Assembly: GCA_003279105.1 (NCBI GenBank)
Contig: QCBO01000007.1
Location: 1-64,000 of the forward strand
Source: Prochlorococcus sp. AG-347-I19
Lineage (GTDB): Bacteria; Cyanobacteriota; Cyanobacteriia; PCC-6307; Cyanobiaceae
DNA: 64,000 bases
Direction: 5' to 3'
Under the pieces are notes generated by a model that was not told where the DNA came from, ran no database searches, and worked only from the letters and a program-made list of their open reading frames with translations. Below, one piece after another: positions 9,428 through 19,100 of this stretch. The first letter of the stretch is position 1, and each line of letters begins with the position of its first letter. The position numbers and the translations under genes are program-made.

Positions 9428-9778
9428 ATGGCGGGTTTTGGACTTCCTAACTTTGGACAACTTACAGAAGCTTTTAAAAAAGCTAAACAAATTCAGCAAG
9501 ATGCTCAAAAATTACAAGATGAACTTGAAAATATGGAGATTGAAGGCAAAAGTGATGATGAAATGATAAAAGTTTGGATAAGTGGGAACCAACTTCCTTT
9601 AAAGGTAGAAGTACAAGAAAATATCTTAAATGCAAATAAAGAACAAATAGAACACAATATTCTACAAGCTATTCAAAAAGCTCATGAATTATCAACTACA
9701 ACTATGAAAGAAAGAATGAATGATTTGACTGGTGGATTAAATCTTAATCTTCCTGGTTTTGATAATAGTGACTCTTAG
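9428..9778 (+). CDS. YbaB/EbfC family nucleoid-associated protein
   Basis: 116 aa, YbaB/EbfC family: a small helical dimer with a beta sheet that binds DNA in other bacteria. It begins with a G/F-rich segment ([33 protein letters not shown]) and has the family stretch [15 protein letters not shown], then a C-terminal helix [17 protein letters not shown]. Gene order murC-murB-ebfC is on one strand. Its last 35 nt overlap the 3' end of rsgA on the opposite strand. Confidence 0.9.
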   Translation: MAGFGLPNFGQLTEAFKKAKQIQQDAQKLQDELENMEIEGKSDDEMIKVWISGNQLPLKVEVQENILNANKEQIEHNILQAIQKAHELSTTTMKERMNDLTGGLNLNLPGFDNSDS

Positions 9779-10661
9779 AAGACTCAATCATTTCTCTATA
9801 AAAAGAATATCTTTCGAAGGATTTATTTAAATTACATCCCTCATCTTCTAAATGTAAACAGTTGCGAAATTTACACTTAATTCCTCCTTCGATTACCTGT
9901 TTATATATTTCTGAATAAAGATTTGGTAACAACTTAATATCAAGCTCTAGAGGCTGCATATTAAATCCAGGAGTATCCACAATGTAGCTTTGCTTCGATA
10001 TAGAGAATAACTCAACATTTCGAGTAGTATTTTTTCCTCTCTTAATTTTATTAGAAACTGGAGCAGTACTATTTTGAAGACCTGGAATAATCATATTTAG
10101 CAAAGTAGTTTTACCAACTCCGGATGGGCCCATAAAAATTGAACATTCTTTTTGCTTTAATTCAGCCAATAAATTTTTAAAACAATCAGATTTCTGTAAA
10201 TTTAAAGTTATTACTTGGTAACCCCATTTCTCAAATTTATCAAGTAAATATGATCTTCTTTTATCAGAAATTAAATCACACTTTGTCAAAATTAATGAGA
10301 CTTCAACTTCCATTAATTCTGCTGATATCAAAAACTTATTAACTTGAGATAAATTTAACTCTGGTTCTTCAACGGAAAAAGTAACGTAAATATTAGAAAT
10401 ATTTGCAACTGAGGGTCTAACTAAAAGATTTTTTCTTTTTTTAAGACTTGTTATTACTGCGCGTTTACTTTTAAAATCAATTTTTTCAATTGCTACTTCA
10501 TCTCCAACATAAATAAATTGATCCTTGAAATTTATAGACTTCTTAACCTTACATAAAAATTTCTCGCTATTTCCAGAGTTTTCTTGATTTTTTAAGTCAA
10601 CTAAAAAAAAATCATTAAATTTTTTCGTTACTAAACCTAAATGTTTATTATTAATTTTCAT
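9744..10661 (-). CDS. rsgA: ribosome small-subunit GTPase A (circularly permuted)
   Basis: 305 aa. RsgA helps late 30S maturation. It has an N-terminal OB-fold (about 1-75), then permuted GTPase motifs in the order TKCD (G4), [10 protein letters not shown] (G1/Walker A), NTTRNVEL (switch region) and DTPGFN (G3). A C-terminal zinc knuckle follows: [14 protein letters not shown]. The start overlaps the end of the upstream TusA-like gene by 11 nt, suggesting coupled translation in the grpE-dnaJ-tusA-rsgA run. Confidence 0.95.
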   Translation of the reverse strand: MKINNKHLGLVTKKFNDFFLVDLKNQENSGNSEKFLCKVKKSINFKDQFIYVGDEVAIEKIDFKSKRAVITSLKKRKNLLVRPSVANISNIYVTFSVEEPELNLSQVNKFLISAELMEVEVSLILTKCDLISDKRRSYLLDKFEKWGYQVITLNLQKSDCFKNLLAELKQKECSIFMGPSGVGKTTLLNMIIPGLQNSTAPVSNKIKRGKNTTRNVELFSISKQSYIVDTPGFNMQPLELDIKLLPNLYSEIYKQVIEGGIKCKFRNCLHLEDEGCNLNKSFERYSFYREMIESSKSHYYQNQED

Positions 10662-10881
10662 TCAATATTTTTATTTTTATAAATTTTTCATTTCTTTTGA
10701 TTTGTGTAAACAAACATCCCATTTCTTTTAAATTGTTCAATACCATTTCTTCTGGTTCACCTTTATCTAATTCAACAATAAGTTGTTCGTTTTTAGATAA
10801 CTTCTCCAAAGCCAATTTGATTTTGACAACATTTAAAGGACATGGAACTGATTTAAGATCCAAATGCTTTAGGGAAGTCAT
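10651..10881 (-). CDS. TusA/SirA-like sulfur carrier family protein
   Basis: 76 aa with the TusA fold signature DLKSVPCPLNVVKIKLALEKL near the N-terminus. The conserved Cys and following Pro of the CPxP motif are present, but the second Pro is Asn (CPLN), which I recall as usual for cyanobacterial members. The acidic middle (ELDKGEPEEMVLNNLKEMG) matches the family's second helix. TusA relays persulfide sulfur in tRNA thiolation in E. coli; the role here is unproven. Its ATG overlaps the dnaJ stop by one base and its end overlaps the rsgA start by 11 nt. Confidence 0.8.
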   Translation of the reverse strand: MTSLKHLDLKSVPCPLNVVKIKLALEKLSKNEQLIVELDKGEPEEMVLNNLKEMGCLFTQIKRNEKFIKIKILNEN

Positions 10882-12005
10882 TAAGATTCTTTACCAAATA
10901 ATTTACTAAAAAGTCCACTGCTGGAATTAATATTTTTATCTGAATATTGAGAAGCTAAACCCTCTAAAAGCTCTCGTTCTACGTCGGTTATACGAGTTGG
11001 TAAATTTACCTTTACTAAAACTTCATGATTTCCTCTCGCAACCGGATTACCGAGTCTAGGTACCCCTTTATTCTCAAGTGAAAGAGTTGTATTTGGCTGC
11101 GTACCACTTGGAATTTTTAAGTTAACATCTCCATCAACTGTAGTAATTTTAACAGTGTCACCTAATATAGCCTGTAAATAGCTCACTGCTATTTCTGAGT
11201 AAATAGTCACACCGTCTCTTTTAAGTTTTGGATCATTCTTAACCTTTATAAAAACATAAAGATCTCCAGGTGGGCCCCCTTTCAAACCAACATTTCCCTC
11301 ACCGGAAACTCTTAATTTAGTGCCAGTATCAACTCCTGCAGGAATATTAATTCTTAATTTTTTTCTGACTTGCTTTACTCCATTACCGCCGCAACTTACA
11401 CATGGATCTGCAATTATCTGACCAGCCCCATTACATGAAGGACATTCAGCTACTTGTGTGAAATTACCAAAAGGTGTTCTTGTAGCTCTTCTAACTTGTC
11501 CACTTCCACCACATGTTGAACAAGTTTTTGGTCCGGTTCCTGGTTTTGCACCTGTTCCCCGACAGACTTCACATGTCTCCAGATGAGGAATTTTAATTTC
11601 TCTTTGTTGGCCAAAAATTGCATTTTTAAAGTCAACATTAAGGTCATACCTTAAATCATCTCCTTGTTGAGGACCTCTTCTTTGTGTTCTTCCTCCCTGT
11701 GGATTTTGCCCCCCAAAACCATTAAAAAAAGTTTCGAATAAATCAGCAAAGCCGCCCATGTCTCCCATGTCAGGCATTCCAGCCGCACCTCCAAGGCCAG
11801 CTTCTCCAAATTGGTCATATCTAGCTCTAGTTTCAGGATCAGCTAATGCTTCGTAAGCCTTACCAATTTCTTTAAATTTATCTTCCGCACCAGGTTCTTT
11901 ATTAACATCAGGATGGTATTGTCTTGCTAATTTTCTATAAGCCTTTTTTAAGGTATCCGCATCAGCATCTCTTGAAACTCCAAGTATTTGATAGAAATCA
12001 GCCAT
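10881..12005 (-). CDS. dnaJ: chaperone DnaJ (type I Hsp40)
   Basis: 374 aa. J domain at 1-70 with HPD (in QYHPDV), then a G/F-rich linker ([20 protein letters not shown]). The zinc domain has four CxxCxGxG-type repeats: [24 protein letters not shown] and CVSCGGNG. The C-terminal substrate-binding domains contain GDLYVFI and GVPRLG. It stimulates the DnaK ATPase; a dnaK gene lies at 45.4 kb. It is 29 nt downstream of grpE and overlaps the next gene by 1 nt. Confidence 0.97.
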   Translation of the reverse strand: MADFYQILGVSRDADADTLKKAYRKLARQYHPDVNKEPGAEDKFKEIGKAYEALADPETRARYDQFGEAGLGGAAGMPDMGDMGGFADLFETFFNGFGGQNPQGGRTQRRGPQQGDDLRYDLNVDFKNAIFGQQREIKIPHLETCEVCRGTGAKPGTGPKTCSTCGGSGQVRRATRTPFGNFTQVAECPSCNGAGQIIADPCVSCGGNGVKQVRKKLRINIPAGVDTGTKLRVSGEGNVGLKGGPPGDLYVFIKVKNDPKLKRDGVTIYSEIAVSYLQAILGDTVKITTVDGDVNLKIPSGTQPNTTLSLENKGVPRLGNPVARGNHEVLVKVNLPTRITDVERELLEGLASQYSDKNINSSSGLFSKLFGKES

Positions 12006-12034
12006 TAGATAATGTTCAAGTAAAAATTTGGAAT

Positions 12035-12754
12035 TTATACATTTTCAGAAGTATTTTCTTCTGAAGCAATGTCCACTTCAACTTTATCCTTTTCTACTTC
12101 CTCTTGTGAATTTTGTTTTCCGGGTCCCATAGAAACTTTAACCAAAGCATGTCTCAAAACCTTACCTTCAAGATGATATCCTCGCTGCAATTCTTCAATA
12201 ATGATATCTTCTTTAAACTCTTCACTAGAATCTCTTAATACAGCTTCATGCAAGCTTGGATCAAAATGCTGACCAACAACTCTCATAGGTGATACTCCCT
12301 GTTGTTTTAAAACTTCTACCAATTGTTTATACAATCCTTGATAACTTCTATGAAGAGCTTGAGCTTCTTCACTGTCAGGTTTTAGTTGTTGTCTTGCTCT
12401 CTCGAAATTATCAACAATAGGTAGTATTGCAGTTAAAGTCTTTGAAACAAGTTGAATTTTTAAATCGTCCTGATCTCTAGACTGCCTTTTTCTAAAATTA
12501 TCAAAATCTGCTGATATCCTTACATATTGATTTTTTAATGTTTCATGCTCTTTTTCTAGTTGCTCTAATCTTGCATCATTATTAGATATAGAATTTTTTA
12601 ATTCTTCAGTATTTATTTCTTCTGTTTTTTGAGAAGATAATTCATTACTTTGAGTGGTTAATTCTTGAGGAGATGATGAATCTTCAAGAGAATTATCCTG
12701 ATCAGAAAGATCATTTTCTTTATTATCAATATTTTCTGATTGATTTTCAATCAT
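12035..12754 (-). CDS. grpE: nucleotide exchange factor GrpE
   Basis: 239 aa from the ATG at 12754. The frame is open 17 codons further upstream, but that extension is hydrophobic and atypical. The first 70 residues are acidic and Gln/Ser-rich and probably disordered. A long coiled coil follows ([34 protein letters not shown]). The C-terminal beta domain has [17 protein letters not shown] and [17 protein letters not shown], the GrpE signature. It is the first gene of the grpE-dnaJ-tusA-rsgA run. Confidence 0.95.
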   Translation of the reverse strand: MIENQSENIDNKENDLSDQDNSLEDSSSPQELTTQSNELSSQKTEEINTEELKNSISNNDARLEQLEKEHETLKNQYVRISADFDNFRKRQSRDQDDLKIQLVSKTLTAILPIVDNFERARQQLKPDSEEAQALHRSYQGLYKQLVEVLKQQGVSPMRVVGQHFDPSLHEAVLRDSSEEFKEDIIIEELQRGYHLEGKVLRHALVKVSMGPGKQNSQEEVEKDKVEVDIASEENTSENV

Positions 12755-12828
12755 TTTTCTAAAAATTAATAAGACTATTCTCCAATAAAGTGATCCACAA
12801 AACAAGTTGCGGAAGGCCGCACAAATAT

Positions 12829-13323
12829 TTAGTCAGGAACAAACCTTAATGCTAATCCATTGTTACAGTATCTTTTACCAGTAGGAAGTGGCCCATCATT
12901 GAAAACATGTCCTTGATGACCTCCGCATCTGGAACAATGATATTCGGTTCTAGGGACAATTAACTTAAAATCAACTTTCATTTCTACTGATCCTTGAATT
13001 GAATCCCAAAAACTTGGCCATCCTGTACCACTATCGAACTTTTTATCTGAAGAAAAAAGCGGCAAATCGCAGCCTGCACAATGAAAAATTCCTTTTCTTT
13101 TCTCATTATTTAATTGGCTGCTGAAAGCTCTTTCAGTACCTTCTTCCCTGAGAATATAATATGATTCTGGACTTAACTTAGATTTCCATTCGTCTTTTGA
13201 GAAATTCCACTCTTCTTTAGAAGCAAGTGAAGATGCTAACACTTGCACAGGTTTAAGGATTATTTCTAAGATTGACATAGTAGGAATTAGAATAAAAGTT
13301 CTTCTTGATAGAAATTGATTCAT
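12829..13323 (-). CDS. msrB: peptide methionine-R-sulfoxide reductase, probably exported
   Basis: 164 aa. The MsrB domain spans about 38-164, with zinc pairs CAGC (82, 85) and CSRC (130, 133), [16 protein letters not shown], and the catalytic Cys153 in [11 protein letters not shown]. It repairs methionine-R-sulfoxide. Unlike cytosolic MsrB it has an N-terminal extension with SRRTF, a hydrophobic stretch and VLASSLA, resembling a Tat or Sec signal peptide, so a lumenal or periplasmic site is likely (inference). It is divergent from the dusA-like gene by only 22 nt. Confidence 0.93.
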   Translation of the reverse strand: MNQFLSRRTFILIPTMSILEIILKPVQVLASSLASKEEWNFSKDEWKSKLSPESYYILREEGTERAFSSQLNNEKRKGIFHCAGCDLPLFSSDKKFDSGTGWPSFWDSIQGSVEMKVDFKLIVPRTEYHCSRCGGHQGHVFNDGPLPTGKRYCNNGLALRFVPD

Positions 13324-13345
13324 ATATTTAAATCACAAAAAAGTA

Positions 13346-14350
13346 ATGAATTTCATCCAATCTAATTCTATTAAAAATATTCATAAATTAAGTATTGCTC
13401 CAATGATGGATTGTACTGATAAACACTTCAGAATGATAATGAGAAAAATAAGTTCTGCAGCTTTATTGTATACGGAAATGATTGTGGCTCAGAGTTTAGT
13501 TTATACAAATAAAAAAGAAACTTTTCTAGATTTCAATGATGAGGAACACCCGCTATCGATTCAGTTTGGTGGGGACGATCCTAAAATCCTTAAAGAGGCA
13601 GCCCAAATGGCTCAGGATTGGGGTTATGACGAAATAAACTTTAATGTTGGATGTCCGAGTCCAAGAGTCTGTTCTGGAAATTTTGGGGCTTCACTTATGA
13701 AAGACCCTGAAAAAGTAGCAAAATGTATAGAATCCTTAAAAAATAATTGCAACTTACCGGTTACGATCAAACACAGAATAGGTGTAGACAATGATTATAG
13801 TTTCGTTAACTTGAATAACTTCGTAAGAATTGTCGCAAATGCAGGGGCAGACAGATTTACAGTTCATGCAAGGCAAGCCATATTAAAGGGTCTAAATCCA
13901 AAACAAAATAGGACCATACCTCCACTAAATTATGATGTAGTAAAAAAATTGAAAAAATCAAATCCAAAATTATTAATAGAAATCAATGGAGGTTTAACAA
14001 ATATCGATGAATCATTAAAAGCCTTGAATGATTTTGATGGGGTAATGATTGGACGGTCAATCTATAAACATCCATTGAGATGGTCTGAAATTGATCAAAA
14101 GATTTATGGAATTAATAAAAAACCTAAATCTGCTTCGAACATTATATTCTCCTTAATTCCATACATAGAAACTCATTTAAGTAGTGGAGGAAAATCATGG
14201 GATATTTGTAAACATCTTATAAATTTAGTTGAAGGTATACCAAAAGCTAAAATTTGGAGAAATCAAATTTCAAATAAATCTATAAAAAAAGAATTAAATA
14301 TTGAATATCTATTTAAATTAACCACAGCGCTTGAAGAAATGGGTTATTAA
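13346..14350 (+). CDS. dusA: tRNA-dihydrouridine synthase, DusA type
   Basis: 334 aa, a FMN-dependent TIM barrel that reduces uridines in the tRNA D-loop. The DusA-type start is LSIAPMMDCTDKHFR, followed by LLYTEMI, PLSIQFGGDDP, EINFNVGCPSPRV (catalytic Cys in GCPS), TIKHRIGVD, FTVHARQAILKGLNPKQNR and GGLTN, DGVMIGRSIYKHP (FMN phosphate site). The LNPKQNR segment is typical of the DusA subgroup. Its stop overlaps the stop of the RNA-binding protein gene by 4 nt. Confidence 0.92.
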   Translation: MNFIQSNSIKNIHKLSIAPMMDCTDKHFRMIMRKISSAALLYTEMIVAQSLVYTNKKETFLDFNDEEHPLSIQFGGDDPKILKEAAQMAQDWGYDEINFNVGCPSPRVCSGNFGASLMKDPEKVAKCIESLKNNCNLPVTIKHRIGVDNDYSFVNLNNFVRIVANAGADRFTVHARQAILKGLNPKQNRTIPPLNYDVVKKLKKSNPKLLIEINGGLTNIDESLKALNDFDGVMIGRSIYKHPLRWSEIDQKIYGINKKPKSASNIIFSLIPYIETHLSSGGKSWDICKHLINLVEGIPKAKIWRNQISNKSIKKELNIEYLFKLTTALEEMGY

Positions 14351-14862
14351 TTTGTCCCGTTTGAAGCATTGCTCTCATTGGACATTCCCCTTTTTCTTCT
14401 ACTCCTACCATTTTCATATTCAGAATTCTCAGAAGAGTTTCCATAACTTCTGTCTTCCCAACCTGCTGCTCCAGAAGATTTATTGGCGTTAGAGCTGTTA
14501 GATCCAGAATTACTACCGCCGTAGCCACCGCCGTAGCCACCATTATTTCCACCGCCGTAGCCACCGCCATAGCCACCATTATTTCCACCTCTTCCTCCCC
14601 TACGAGATCCACCTGAAGAACCCCTAGGCTCAGCTTTATTAATTCTTAATGGCCTACCCATAAGTTCCGTGCCTTGCAAGCCATCAATAGCAGTTAACTC
14701 AATCGCTTCATCTGCCATTTCAATAAAAGCGAATCCTCTTTTCCTTCCAGTATCTCTCTCCAGAGGAAGAGAACAATTTAAAACTTCACCAAAAGGGGCA
14801 AATAATTGTATTACATCTTCACGCTCTGCGCGGAACGGCAAATTGCCAACAAAAATACTCAC
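14347..14862 (-). CDS. glycine-rich RRM RNA-binding protein
   Basis: 171 aa. A single RRM at about 1-77 has RNP2 IFVGNLPF and RNP1 KRGFAFIEM. A Gly/Tyr/Asn-rich tail (about 81-125) follows, then a Ser/Asn-rich basic end (RSRRKRG). This is the layout of cyanobacterial Rbp proteins, which are often cold-induced and act on mRNA stability or localisation (family knowledge). The start is GTG at 14862, directly before the conserved SIFVGNL; no ATG fits. A candidate promoter and a small hairpin lie upstream. Confidence 0.93.
   Translation of the reverse strand: MSIFVGNLPFRAEREDVIQLFAPFGEVLNCSLPLERDTGRKRGFAFIEMADEAIELTAIDGLQGTELMGRPLRINKAEPRGSSGGSRRGGRGGNNGGYGGGYGGGNNGGYGGGYGGSNSGSNSSNANKSSGAAGWEDRSYGNSSENSEYENGRSRRKRGMSNESNASNGTN
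14518..14589 (-). repeat. two tandem 12-codon repeats in the glycine-rich tail
   Basis: Residues 92-103 and 104-115 of the RRM protein are the same 12-residue unit GGNNGGYGGGYG, encoded by near-identical 36-nt repeats. They are in frame, so slippage would change tail length without breaking the gene. Confidence 0.8.
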
Positions 14863-14896
14863 TTTAAATTCAACAAAAAATTTAACTTATAAAAAA

Positions 14897-14942
14897 ACTA
14901 CAATAAGTAGTCTTATAAATTTACCTTATTATTCTACTTCAA
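14897..14942 (-). promoter_or_regulatory. candidate promoter and leader hairpin of the RRM gene
   Basis: Reading leftwards, TTGAAG (complement of 14937-14942) is followed 17 nt later by TTTATA (complement of 14914-14919), about 52 nt before the GTG start. Within the resulting leader, ACTAC-AATAA-GTAGT (14897-14911) is a perfect 5-bp inverted repeat. A structured leader would fit temperature control of such proteins, but this is inference. Confidence 0.35.
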
Positions 14943-14975
14943 AGCATACCCTTGTTGTAGAAAAATAATTGAGAT

Positions 14976-16355
14976 TCAAAGTAACAATCTTTTTTGCCAA
15001 TTATTCACCTCTTTTTCTACCTGCGCAAAACCTGTACCACCTTCGCTATTTCTTGATTTAACGACATTAAGAGATTGAAGATCCACAAAAACGTCCTCTT
15101 CAAATTCGGGATGGAATTTTTTAAATTCTTCAATTTTGAGATTTTTAAATAACATTTTCCTCTCCAGACAATATTTAACCATTTGACCAACAACTTGATA
15201 AGCGGTCCTAAAAGGAACATTTTTACCAACTAAGTAATCTGCTAAATCAGTAGCATTAGAAAAGTCGTTTTCTACAGAATCAGATAGATTTTTAATATTA
15301 AATTCAATACCCTCACTGATTAAAATAGTCATTGCTTTAGTACAAGAAGATATAGTTTCTGCAGTATCAAATATTGGCTCTTTATCCTCTTGAAAATCCT
15401 TATTGTAAGAAAGTGGTAATCCCTTGACCATCGTTAATAATGCCTGGAGATGTCCATAAACTCTTCCTGTCTTACCTCTTATCAATTCTGGAACGTCAGG
15501 ATTTTTTTTCTGCGGCATTAAGCTACTCCCTGTGGCACATTTATCTGTTAATTTTGCAAAAGAAAATTCATCAGTCACCCATAAAATTATTTCCTCTGAA
15601 ATTTTACTTAAATGAGACATCAACAAAGCGGATGCAGAAACAAACTCTATACAAAAATCTCTATCACTTACTGCATCAATACTGTTTTTATAAATCTTTT
15701 TAAAACCCAATTCTGCAGCTGTAAAGTGCCTATCTATTTTTATTTTTGTCCCGGCCAATGCTGCAGCTCCTAACGGGGAAATATTAACTCTTGAGCGTAC
15801 TTCTTTATACCTGTCACGGTCTCTTTGGAGCATTTCTATGTAAGCCAACAAATGATGAGCCAAAGATAATGGTTGAGCTCTTTGCATGTGGGTATAACCA
15901 GGAATTAAGGTATAAATATTGGATTTGGCTAGATTTAAGAAGGCTTTTTGTAAATTGGTTATTAAAATTTCAACATTGTCAATCTCTTTTCTTAGCCACA
16001 ATCTTATATCTGTCCCAACTTGATCATTTCTACTTCTGCCTGTGTGTAATTTTTTTCCAGTTTCACCAATTAAACTTATCAGCTTTTCTTCTATGCAATA
16101 GTGAATATCTTCAGAAGGTGGACCAGGAGTAAATTTACCCTCCAAATACTCAACTTTTATTAACTCTAAACCTTTAATAATTTGCAAAGCTTCAGAAGAG
16201 GATAAAACTTTTGTTTTGCCAAGCATTTTTGCATGAGCAATCGAGCAATCTAAATCTTCTAAAATAAGCTTTCTATCAAAATCAATTGAAGCATTAAACT
16301 TTTCAATAAAAGGGTCAAGTGCATTATCAAACCTTTTACTCCAAACTTTTGCCAT
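14976..16355 (-). CDS. argH: argininosuccinate lyase
   Basis: 459 aa. It splits argininosuccinate into arginine and fumarate, the last step of arginine synthesis; its partner argG is at 42.65 kb. Fumarase/aspartase superfamily motifs are [32 protein letters not shown] (catalytic His region) and [12 protein letters not shown] with the catalytic Ser, the family signature. Length is standard. It starts at the ATG at 16355, with 62 nt to the upstream phosphatase gene on the same strand. Confidence 0.96.
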   Translation of the reverse strand: MAKVWSKRFDNALDPFIEKFNASIDFDRKLILEDLDCSIAHAKMLGKTKVLSSSEALQIIKGLELIKVEYLEGKFTPGPPSEDIHYCIEEKLISLIGETGKKLHTGRSRNDQVGTDIRLWLRKEIDNVEILITNLQKAFLNLAKSNIYTLIPGYTHMQRAQPLSLAHHLLAYIEMLQRDRDRYKEVRSRVNISPLGAAALAGTKIKIDRHFTAAELGFKKIYKNSIDAVSDRDFCIEFVSASALLMSHLSKISEEIILWVTDEFSFAKLTDKCATGSSLMPQKKNPDVPELIRGKTGRVYGHLQALLTMVKGLPLSYNKDFQEDKEPIFDTAETISSCTKAMTILISEGIEFNIKNLSDSVENDFSNATDLADYLVGKNVPFRTAYQVVGQMVKYCLERKMLFKNLKIEEFKKFHPEFEEDVFVDLQSLNVVKSRNSEGGTGFAQVEKEVNNWQKRLLL

Positions 16356-16417
16356 ATCAATTAGTGACTTTAAGTATCTCTAATAAAGCATTTTTTTATA
16401 TCAGTGACAAAAAAAAT

Positions 16418-17761
16418 CTATTTCAATTGAAAAATAACCATTGAGGCATCATCTTCAAGATGTCTATTTTGCCCTGTAAAATCATCTAACTTTTTAAATA
16501 TTTTATTTAAAATTTCTTGGGATGTATAGGATTGCTTACATAATTTTGTAAGGATTTTAATTAATCTTTCCTCATCAAATCTTTGCCCTAAAGAGTTAGA
16601 AGTATCAGTTACTCCATCTGTATAATAAAGAACTAAATCATTTTGATTAAGCTTAATTTCACCACAATCATATTCAGCATCTTTTTGTAGTCCAAGTACA
16701 AATCCTTTTGCATCTAATTTAATAATTTTCTGATCTGAACTTTTCCAAAGCAGAGGAGGATTATGTGCTGCGTTAGCAAATCTCAATTTTCTAGTTCTAG
16801 GATCATAATCTGAGTAAAATAATGTCACAAATCTATGCGATTGATCTAAATCATTTATTGCTAGTTGATTCAAATCATGCAAAATTCTATCTGGAGGCAG
16901 ACCTGTAAGAACCTCTGCACGTAACATTCCTCTTAACATAGTCATTAAAAGACCGGCTGGAATCCCTTTACCCATAACATCACCAATTACAAAAGCCCAT
17001 CTTGATTTTTCTTTCCTTTTTTCAGAAATATTCGTCTTTAAGCACATGAAATCATAGTAATCCCCACCGAGCTGAAGAGCTGGTCTGCAATGTGCAGCAA
17101 GTTCTATACCGTGGATAATTGGACAATAATCTGGGAGTAATTGAGATTGAATTTCAGCACCAGTGGAAATTTCTCTATCTACATTTTCATGCTTTTTCTT
17201 TGTTTTTATTAAATAGTGATTTTCTAATCCAACAGCTAGGCAATTTTCAATAAAATTAAAATTACTGTCTTCAGTAATCGAATGACTAGAAATATCTTGG
17301 CTAAAAATATAAATAAATCCTCTACATTTACCCCTAGATATTATTTTTTTTGTTTCAATTTTATATTCTTTAAATTTATTTTTTAAAGCTCTTTCAAAAG
17401 TTAGAATTTCTTTTATTTTAAAATTTTTCGAAAAATGAAATTGATTCAAAAAATTATTAATTTCTTCTTGAACTGTTAAATATTTATAATTAAGAGAAAT
17501 TTTTATATTTTCATTCCATATCTCCCCCTCATAATTTAGAGGAATAATTAAAATTATATTCTCAGAAAAAAGATATTTAAAAATTAAGCTAACATAATCC
17601 AGTAATTTATTTATGTTGGAAAACGATTTTAAATAATATCCTAAGGAAGATGCAATTTCAGCAAATTTATAGTTATTTTTTAGAGTTACTTTAGGATCAT
17701 TTTCTAAAAATTTTTGGATAAATTTATTCGAAAATATTTTTTCTTTTTGATTATTTGTCAA
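16418..17761 (-). CDS. SpoIIE/RsbU-type PP2C serine phosphatase
   Basis: 447 aa. The first 190 residues form a GAF-like sensor region. The phosphatase domain starts at about 200: AEIQSQLLPDYCP is the RsbU linker motif, and the metal-binding aspartates lie in LGGDYYDF, VIGDVMGKGIPAGLLM, YYTDGVTD and LEDDASMV. Such enzymes dephosphorylate anti-sigma-factor antagonists in partner-switching systems. No kinase or antagonist gene is adjacent, so the substrate is unknown. The start appears to be TTG at 17761; no in-frame ATG exists before the upstream stop. Confidence 0.85.
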   Translation of the reverse strand: MTNNQKEKIFSNKFIQKFLENDPKVTLKNNYKFAEIASSLGYYLKSFSNINKLLDYVSLIFKYLFSENIILIIPLNYEGEIWNENIKISLNYKYLTVQEEINNFLNQFHFSKNFKIKEILTFERALKNKFKEYKIETKKIISRGKCRGFIYIFSQDISSHSITEDSNFNFIENCLAVGLENHYLIKTKKKHENVDREISTGAEIQSQLLPDYCPIIHGIELAAHCRPALQLGGDYYDFMCLKTNISEKRKEKSRWAFVIGDVMGKGIPAGLLMTMLRGMLRAEVLTGLPPDRILHDLNQLAINDLDQSHRFVTLFYSDYDPRTRKLRFANAAHNPPLLWKSSDQKIIKLDAKGFVLGLQKDAEYDCGEIKLNQNDLVLYYTDGVTDTSNSLGQRFDEERLIKILTKLCKQSYTSQEILNKIFKKLDDFTGQNRHLEDDASMVIFQLK

Positions 17762-17828
17762 AGCAGATCTAATAGATAAATATGTTTTACCATTAAATTT
17801 AAGTTTTTAAAAAAAATTAATTAAATAT

Positions 17829-19034
17829 TTATTTATCTGCAAGCATAGCTTCTACAAATTCATAACTATTAAATGGTCTCAAATCTTTTATACCTTCTCC
17901 AGCTCCAATAAACCTTATAGGCAAATTTACTTCTTCAGATACAGCTAAAGATACTCCTCCTCTAGAAGTACCATCTAATTTAGTAATAATTGCTCCACTT
18001 AAGTCTGCTGATTTTGCGAAACTTTTTGCTTGCTTTAAGCCATTTTGTCCCTGACTTGCATCTAAAACTAATAATGATTCAACAATTGCATCTGGGACCT
18101 TTTTATCAATAATTTTTTTTATTTTTGCTAATTCATCCATCAAATTATTTTTTGTTTGCAATCTACCTGCTGTATCAACAAGTAATAAATCAACATTTCT
18201 TTTTTTTGCAGAATTAATTGCATCAAAAACTACAGCAGCTGGATCAGCATTTTTTGATTGATTAGATATAACATCAACATTACTTCTGTCTCCCCACACT
18301 TTAAGTTGTTCTACTGCAGCTGCTCTAAAGGTATCAGCAGCAGCGATCAAAGTTTTATAATTACTTTTTGATGATAAATAAGCTAATTTTCCTAATGTAG
18401 TAGTTTTACCAACACCATTAACTCCTACTAATAACCAGACATTTAACTTACCCTTTTGGGGAACTAAGAGATCAGAGCCCGAATTTTTTATTGGTTTGTC
18501 GATTATTAATTTTAATTCCTGCTTCAAGAATTTTATACCTGCTTCTGCTCCCACGACTTCTTCATTTAATTTTGTTCTAAGAGAACTTATAACTTTATCG
18601 GTTGAATCAATCCCCACATCAGCTCTTATTAATAAAGTCTCTAAATCATCAAGAGATTCAGGAGTAAGAGGATCATCTCCTAATTTATCCAACAATTCAG
18701 TAACAAATCCTTTTCGAGTTTCTTCTAATCCTCTACGTAATTTAGTTAACCAATCAATTTCATCAATCGATATTTGATTTATTTTTTTCCCTTGAGCAGC
18801 TAATACCATTGCAGACCAAGTAAAATTATCATCAAATTCTCCTAATTCAGGTTCAGCAATTTTTTCTTCATTAGGAATATCAATCAATTCTTGCTTTTGC
18901 TGTTCCTGTTTCTCTAGTTCTTGCTTTTGCTGTTCCTGTTTCTCTAGTTCTTGCTTTTGCTGTTCCTGTCTTTTTTTTAGAAGTGCATAAGCTTGAGCTG
19001 CCCATTCACGAGAATTATCAGATTCAGTAGTCAT
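17829..19034 (-). CDS. ftsY: signal recognition particle receptor FtsY
   Basis: 401 aa. FtsY receives SRP-ribosome complexes at the membrane. The acidic/Gln-rich A domain (about 1-75) contains a tandem QEQQKQELEK repeat. The N domain follows (about 85-180), then the G domain with GVNGVGKTTTLGKLA (G1), DTFRAAAVEQL, LLVDTAGRL (G3), TKLDGTSRGG (G4) and GEGIKDLRPF. The start is ATG 19034. It lies downstream of nusB on the same strand (66 nt). Confidence 0.96.
   Translation of the reverse strand: MTTESDNSREWAAQAYALLKKRQEQQKQELEKQEQQKQELEKQEQQKQELIDIPNEEKIAEPELGEFDDNFTWSAMVLAAQGKKINQISIDEIDWLTKLRRGLEETRKGFVTELLDKLGDDPLTPESLDDLETLLIRADVGIDSTDKVISSLRTKLNEEVVGAEAGIKFLKQELKLIIDKPIKNSGSDLLVPQKGKLNVWLLVGVNGVGKTTTLGKLAYLSSKSNYKTLIAAADTFRAAAVEQLKVWGDRSNVDVISNQSKNADPAAVVFDAINSAKKRNVDLLLVDTAGRLQTKNNLMDELAKIKKIIDKKVPDAIVESLLVLDASQGQNGLKQAKSFAKSADLSGAIITKLDGTSRGGVSLAVSEEVNLPIRFIGAGEGIKDLRPFNSYEFVEAMLADK
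18888..18969 (-). repeat. 30-bp tandem repeat (2.7 copies) inside ftsY
   Basis: Two perfect 30-bp units (18888-18917 and 18918-18947) and a partial third (18948-18969) encode a 10-residue unit QEQQKQELEK in the N-terminal A domain. The unit is a multiple of three, so copy-number change keeps the frame. Confidence 0.92.
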
Positions 19035-19100
19035 TATTATCTATAGTGCGTAATAAAAATTTTCTAAATACTATTTATTTATATCAAATAATTATGACAA

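Noticed and set aside
12755-12805. N-terminal extension of GrpE
   Set aside because: The added 17 residues are hydrophobic with Cys and Trp, unlike the acidic GrpE start.
14313-14612. 99-codon Val/Ala/Met-rich open frame on the minus strand
   Set aside because: It is a different frame of the glycine-rich repeats of the RRM gene; composition follows the repeats, not a protein family.
18888-18969. CRISPR-like direct repeats
   Set aside because: Copies are contiguous with no spacers and are in frame within ftsY.
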